A DNA stretch of 64,000 bases, from NCBI GenBank assembly GCA_017446585.1, contig JAFSQL010000016.1, forward strand, positions 57,827-121,826, given 5' to 3'. This DNA is from Paludibacteraceae bacterium. Its GTDB lineage: Bacteria; Bacteroidota; Bacteroidia; Bacteroidales; Paludibacteraceae. Made by a program: the position numbers and the translations under genes. How positions within the stretch are numbered: position 1 is the stretch's first letter; each line of letters begins with the position of its first letter. The notes under the pieces were generated by a model, which saw nothing but the letters and a program-made list of their open reading frames with translations, did no database searches and had not been told where the DNA came from. Shown here piece by piece: positions 61,142-64,000 of the stretch.

Positions 61142-61558
61142 TTATAATTTTGGTTCTTCTAATTTCCAATTCTCCAATTTAATACCCCGAATTCGTCCTA
61201 AATGGTCTGTGTTGTCAGTTACCATTATCATATTATGTTTCAATGCTATGGAACCAATTGCCATGTCAAAATTTTCAATCTTTTGTCCAATAGATCTTAA
61301 GTATGCCATTTCTTTCCCATAGGTGTGTAGCGATTCCCCAAAAGGAATTATCTGAAAAAGACTGATAAACTCCTCTGTCTCTGCCATGGTTTTCTTTGGA
61401 TTGTCACTATTTTCCGCACCATAATAAAGCTCTGCTACAGTAATTTCTGACAAATAGCAATTATTGATACCTGCAAGCGTAATCTTTCTGTTCATTTCAT
61501 ATTTCCCGCGCATGCAGAATATGCAAATATTGGTATCAAGAAGATACTTCTTGCTCAT
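61142..61558 (-). CDS. PIN-domain toxin (VapC-type)
   Basis: A 138-residue protein starting MSKKYLLDTNICIF (ATG 61558 preferred over an upstream TTG). The PIN acidic residues are visible: Asp in LLDTN, Glu in ITVAELYYGAE, Asp in ENFDMAIGSIAL and Asp in MVTDNTDHLGRIRG. VapC toxins are RNases, often cutting initiator tRNA or rRNA. AT-rich and coupled to the small gene upstream (four-base gap), the usual toxin-antitoxin layout. Confidence 0.85.
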   Translation of the reverse strand: MSKKYLLDTNICIFCMRGKYEMNRKITLAGINNCYLSEITVAELYYGAENSDNPKKTMAETEEFISLFQIIPFGESLHTYGKEMAYLRSIGQKIENFDMAIGSIALKHNMIMVTDNTDHLGRIRGIKLENWKLEEPKL

Positions 61559-61562
61559 GGCT

Positions 61563-61826
61563 TTATTCGTCAAATGAAACCAAACGACGTTCGTAATTGG
61601 TTTCTCTGTTTTCTCTAATTATATTCTCAATTCGTTCTCCGTCACTTCTCTCGGACCAAACGCCAAATAGAGAATTCAACTTCTTTATTTTTTTTTCATC
61701 TTCGTCTTGGATAGTTTGTGACTTTGACGCCTCTATAAGTCTTTCCCCCAACCAACGTTGATTGCTGGCTGATAACGAGAGACCTTGAATATATCTCCAT
61801 AGATGATCAAGCGACATTGCATTCAT
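61563..61826 (-). CDS. Probable antitoxin partner of the PIN toxin
   Basis: An 87-residue charged protein (MNAMSLDHLWRYIQGLSLSA; a start at the second Met, 61817, is also possible). It has a helical N-terminus and a middle DEDEKKIKKLNSLFGVW like the toxin-binding tails of short antitoxins. I see no clear ribbon-helix-helix or AbrB domain. The assignment rests mainly on position and size. Confidence 0.65.
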   Translation of the reverse strand: MNAMSLDHLWRYIQGLSLSASNQRWLGERLIEASKSQTIQDEDEKKIKKLNSLFGVWSERSDGERIENIIRENRETNYERRLVSFDE

Positions 61827-61911
61827 GCGTATATCCTTTTTTCTTTATCGCAAAGATACGCATTAACTTTATATTTGTGTTAAAATTTATCAAACATTCG
61901 ATTTTAGTATT

Positions 61912-61919
61912 TACCTTTG
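61912..61919 (+). promoter_or_regulatory. Probable promoter -7 box for the beta-barrel gene
   Basis: TACCTTTG followed by C, an exact TAnnTTTG match, 24 bases upstream of the ATG at 61944. Confidence 0.5.
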
Positions 61920-61943
61920 CATCGCAATTATTATCCTGCTTAA

Positions 61944-62801
61944 ATGAAGAAATTTTTCCTTTTGACACTGGCTGTCCTCTTTGCCATGGCTTCTTTCGCC
62001 GCTCGTCAAAGTGGTTTGCATAAGTATCGCTCCGATTCCAGGGACTTCATCTCCTTTGGTATGGGACCTAACTACATGTTCGGTGACTTGGGCGGTAGTA
62101 AAGGAAAAGACATGAAGGTCACCGAGTGGGACATCCTCTACACCCGACCTACTTTCCAAATCTTCTACGAGCACGATTTCAACAAACGCATCGGCGCGCG
62201 ACTCAACTTCGTTTATTCTCTCTTTGCCGGTAATGACGAGGGTAGCCGTAACTCCAAGCGTGAATACGAATACTACACCCACTCCTTCGAAACCTCCCTC
62301 AATCTCGTCTTCTACTTCTACCAAGGTCGTTGGGGACGTTCTTCCTTTGATATCTATGCCTACACCGGTGTCGGCTACAATATGTATAACGCCAATTGGT
62401 ACTGTGTCGTCAACGGTCAACATGCCAAGAACCGTAACGCCATTATGGGAAAACATCCTGATGCGGAACTCAAGGGTGTAAGTTCAACACCTAATAAGGA
62501 CGGCTATTTCACCTATGACGGTACGACCATGACCGTGCCTATCGGTATGGGGGTCCGTTTCCCTGTCTCTCCGTATGTTGAGGTCAGTGCCGACTTCGGT
62601 TGGCGTTGGGCGTTTGGAGGCGACGATGCCGACTTCATGGACGGTATGAAATCCTACTGGTCGGGTTCTCATGACACCTATGCCGTGCTCACGTTCAGTG
62701 CCATGGTCAACATGGAACTCATCAAAGGGTGGCTCGGCATCGGCAGCAACTGCTACGCCAAGTACGGACGCGGACAATACCGCAACCGAAACCGCCGCTA
62801 A
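61944..62801 (+). CDS. Outer-membrane beta-barrel protein
   Basis: A 285-residue protein with signal peptide (LAVLFAMASFAA) and alternating amphipathic strands: FISFGMGPNYMFGDLGG, FNKRIGARLNFVYSLFAG, SFDIYAYTGVGYNMYNANWY, GMGVRFPVSPYVEVSADFGW. The GPNYMFGDLG start recalls PorG/DUF6089-type and related small barrels, but the body differs, so I call only an OmpA-like or DUF6089-like barrel. It ends in a basic Arg/Asn tail (YRNRNRR). Followed by a strong terminator. Confidence 0.75.
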   Translation: MKKFFLLTLAVLFAMASFAARQSGLHKYRSDSRDFISFGMGPNYMFGDLGGSKGKDMKVTEWDILYTRPTFQIFYEHDFNKRIGARLNFVYSLFAGNDEGSRNSKREYEYYTHSFETSLNLVFYFYQGRWGRSSFDIYAYTGVGYNMYNANWYCVVNGQHAKNRNAIMGKHPDAELKGVSSTPNKDGYFTYDGTTMTVPIGMGVRFPVSPYVEVSADFGWRWAFGGDDADFMDGMKSYWSGSHDTYAVLTFSAMVNMELIKGWLGIGSNCYAKYGRGQYRNRNRR

Positions 62802-62824
62802 TCCCAGTACATATTTATACAATC

Positions 62825-62862
62825 ATAAACTTGGTTTGCGATTCGTCGCAAACCAAGTTTAT
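62825..62862 (+). terminator. Strong intrinsic terminator
   Basis: A 16-bp perfect stem (ATAAACTTGGTTTGCG and its complement, arms 62825-62840 and 62847-62862) with a 6-base loop, followed by TTTATATG, 23 bases after the barrel gene. Confidence 0.85.
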
Positions 62863-62883
62863 TTTATATGCCTACCCCGTCTC

Positions 62884-63108
62884 CTAATCTAATACAAAAA
62901 TAACGTGTGGATCCCCAGCCAAGTCCTTTTTCCCTTTCCGTGGAATCTCAAAAACGGATATGCCGTGGTTTTGCCATAATTTGATTTTGGGGATTGTAGT
63001 CCGGTCGTTCCTGTAAATCAAGTTAAAAGTTCCGAAACATGTTGCATAACATATTTCTTTTTTTGGGAAAAGTGTTTCCAGGTCCTTATCTTTGAAAATA
63101 CAAAAAAA
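62884..63108 (-). pseudogene. Possible 3' gene remnant without a start codon
   Basis: The minus strand is open for 74 codons and ends with TAG. The translation includes PKIKLWQNHGISVFEIPRKG and DPHVIFVLD, which look protein-like, but the frame has no ATG or GTG; only a TTG at 63021 would give 45 residues. It may be the tail of a decayed gene, or chance. It overlaps a good plus-strand promoter. Confidence 0.25.
63062..63094 (+). promoter_or_regulatory. Complete promoter (TTTG-N21-TAnnTTTG) far upstream of the BspA gene
   Basis: TTTG at 63062-63065, 21-base spacer, TATCTTTG at 63087-63094. The predicted transcript start near 63100 lies 417 bases before the ATG at 63517. Confidence 0.6.
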
Positions 63109-63377
63109 TTACACTTGTAATTTTATGTGCGCTGCGACACTTACATCTTTATTTTTCGCGTTGTGTTTCGCGTTAGCAACGCTATGTGATGTGCTGTCAA
63201 TAAAGGCGGCGATTTTTTAACCGAAAAAGCGACAAACAAGAAACAGAAAACCACTAAGTAACAAAGACATAAAAACAGATAAAGCGTTATAGCTAATTCT
63301 TGAGCTTTGGAATCTGGACAATTTCAAAACCATATCAAGATAAGCGAAAGGCGCTCACGCTCCGGCGTGGGCTTTTG
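63100..63377 (+). promoter_or_regulatory. Structured leader or small RNA with terminator
   Basis: This covers much of the gene-free stretch 62863-63516. It begins with a 20-bp dyad (AAAATTACA at 63105-63113, CT, TGTAATTTT at 63116-63124), then a 6-bp stem GCGTTG/CAACGC (63158-63182), and ends in an 8-position stem GCTCACGC/GCGTGGGC with one G-T pair (63353-63372) followed by TTTTG. The last looks like an intrinsic terminator, so the RNA could be a short transcript of about 275 bases or an attenuated leader. In 63378-63516 I see only an A-rich stretch before the ATG. Confidence 0.45.
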
Positions 63378-63516
63378 TTCGTGTATTATGGTATGGTTAG
63401 GCAGTCCAGAGCCTCAAAGCCCATATAAACGGCAAAGGTTCCACGCATTTTTTATGTCTATAAGCCAACGAATACGGAACTGGCAGAAAAAACAAAACAA
63501 ACAAAAACAAAAGAGA

Positions 63517-64000
63517 ATGAAAAAGTTATTTACATTAATTGTGGCAATATGCGCCACAACCCTCGCATGGGCAAAAGACGCAAGCGGCAGCTGCGGCGAG
63601 AATGTGACTTACTCTTTCGTAAGTTCAACAGGAACGCTGACTATCAGCGGAACGGGGGATATGTATTCTTATTCTGATGAGTCTGATAGGCCATGGCATA
63701 ATTATCGTTCATCTATCAAAAAGGTTGTAATAAACAATGGCGTCACAAGCATTGGAAGTGGCGCGTTCTCTTACTGCAGCGGCTTGACAAGCGTCACCAT
63801 CCCGAACAGTGTGACAAGCATTGGAGGTAGCGCGTTCTCTGGCTGCAAAGGACTGACGAGCGTCACCATCCCGAACAGCGTCACAAGCATTGGAAGTGGC
63901 GCGTTCTCTTACTGCACAGGACTGACAAGCATAAATGTCGCGGAAGACAACTTAAACTACGCTTCAATAGACGGCGTCTTGTACAGCAAAGACAGATCGG
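63517..64000 (+). CDS. BspA-like leucine-rich repeat surface protein (cut by window edge)
   Basis: The first 161 codons. Signal peptide [20 protein letters not shown], a short domain ([20 protein letters not shown] with [14 protein letters not shown]), then near-identical 23-residue LRR_5 repeats ([20 protein letters not shown]). The repeats are conserved at DNA level with a 69-base period (starts at 63742, 63811, 63880), which favours recombination and copy-number change. BspA-type proteins bind host or plant polymers and other bacteria. The C-terminus, including any sorting domain, is outside the window. Confidence 0.88.
   Translation, partial: MKKLFTLIVAICATTLAWAKDASGSCGENVTYSFVSSTGTLTISGTGDMYSYSDESDRPWHNYRSSIKKVVINNGVTSIGSGAFSYCSGLTSVTIPNSVTSIGGSAFSGCKGLTSVTIPNSVTSIGSGAFSYCTGLTSINVAEDNLNYASIDGVLYSKDRS

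Noticed and set aside
62863-63516. A tRNA or a known riboswitch in the gene-free stretch.
   Set aside because: No cloverleaf with a TTCGA-type T-loop and no riboswitch consensus was found; only unassigned hairpins are reported.

Overview
The window reads as chromosomal DNA of a member of the Bacteroidales (Bacteroidota), probably from a gut or other anaerobic, polysaccharide-rich setting. Evidence: a type IX secretion (T9SS) gldK-gldL-gldM-gldN operon with a PorP/SprF protein, the porG-uppS-bamA-ompH-ompH cluster, Bacteroidota-only families (DUF4834, DUF4837, DUF2795), a cargo protein with a type B T9SS sorting domain, BspA-like leucine-rich repeat proteins, a family 1 pectate lyase, and many promoters of the Bacteroidota form TAnnTTTG. 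No tRNA, rRNA, CRISPR array, insertion sequence or prophage was recognised.

Layout. 0-2.4 kb: end of malate dehydrogenase (minus), then a YgjP-like metallopeptidase, guanine deaminase, a thioredoxin-like lipoprotein and DUF4834 (plus). 2.5-5.9 kb: an accessory, mostly AT-rich minus-strand operon for a 151-residue unknown, a 'Fibrobacter paralogous domain' protein and an Ig-like surface protein, behind a structured leader. 6-12.4 kb: minus-strand T9SS operon (DUF2795, porP, gldK, gldL, gldM, gldN). 12.5-24.6 kb: long minus-strand housekeeping block (methyltransferase, DUF4837, RlmN, PpiD-like, CNNM/CBS protein, LptC, TPR protein, outer-membrane protein, CoaX, an orphan exosortase, TsaD). 24.6-35.7 kb: plus-strand envelope-biogenesis block (TamB, YbeY, PorG, UppS, BamA, two OmpH/Skp, MurI). 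35.7-40.7 kb: minus strand HAD phosphatase, Pgi, GpsA, LysS. 40.9-44.6 kb: plus strand LysC, LysA, glycosyltransferase. 44.6-48.6 kb: DusB and an MFS transporter (minus), CDF metal exporter and TrmO (plus). 48.8-54 kb: two large secreted proteins, the second a T9SS cargo. 54-62.9 kb: pectate lyase with a Rieske-like lipoprotein, two divergent genes, MutL, glutathione peroxidase, YhcH-like protein, a PIN-domain toxin pair and a beta-barrel. The last kilobase is a long leader and the start of a BspA-like gene.

Together, T9SS core parts (GldK/L/M/N, PorP, PorG) sit in the same window as the outer-membrane assembly machinery they depend on (BamA, Skp, TamB, LptC) and as one clear T9SS client. TsaD and TrmO act in succession on tRNA position 37; LysC and LysA begin and end the diaminopimelate/lysine route.

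The least explained items are: (i) arrays of degenerate 7-bp repeats at gene junctions, nearly all in one chromosomal orientation; (ii) porG, and probably tamB, having no ATG, GTG or TTG start in a sensible place, the best candidate being CTG next to such an array; (iii) two long, hairpin-rich leaders with terminator-like stems upstream of surface-protein genes; (iv) an exosortase with no visible substrate; (v) a surface-protein gene with a sharp internal base-composition break.
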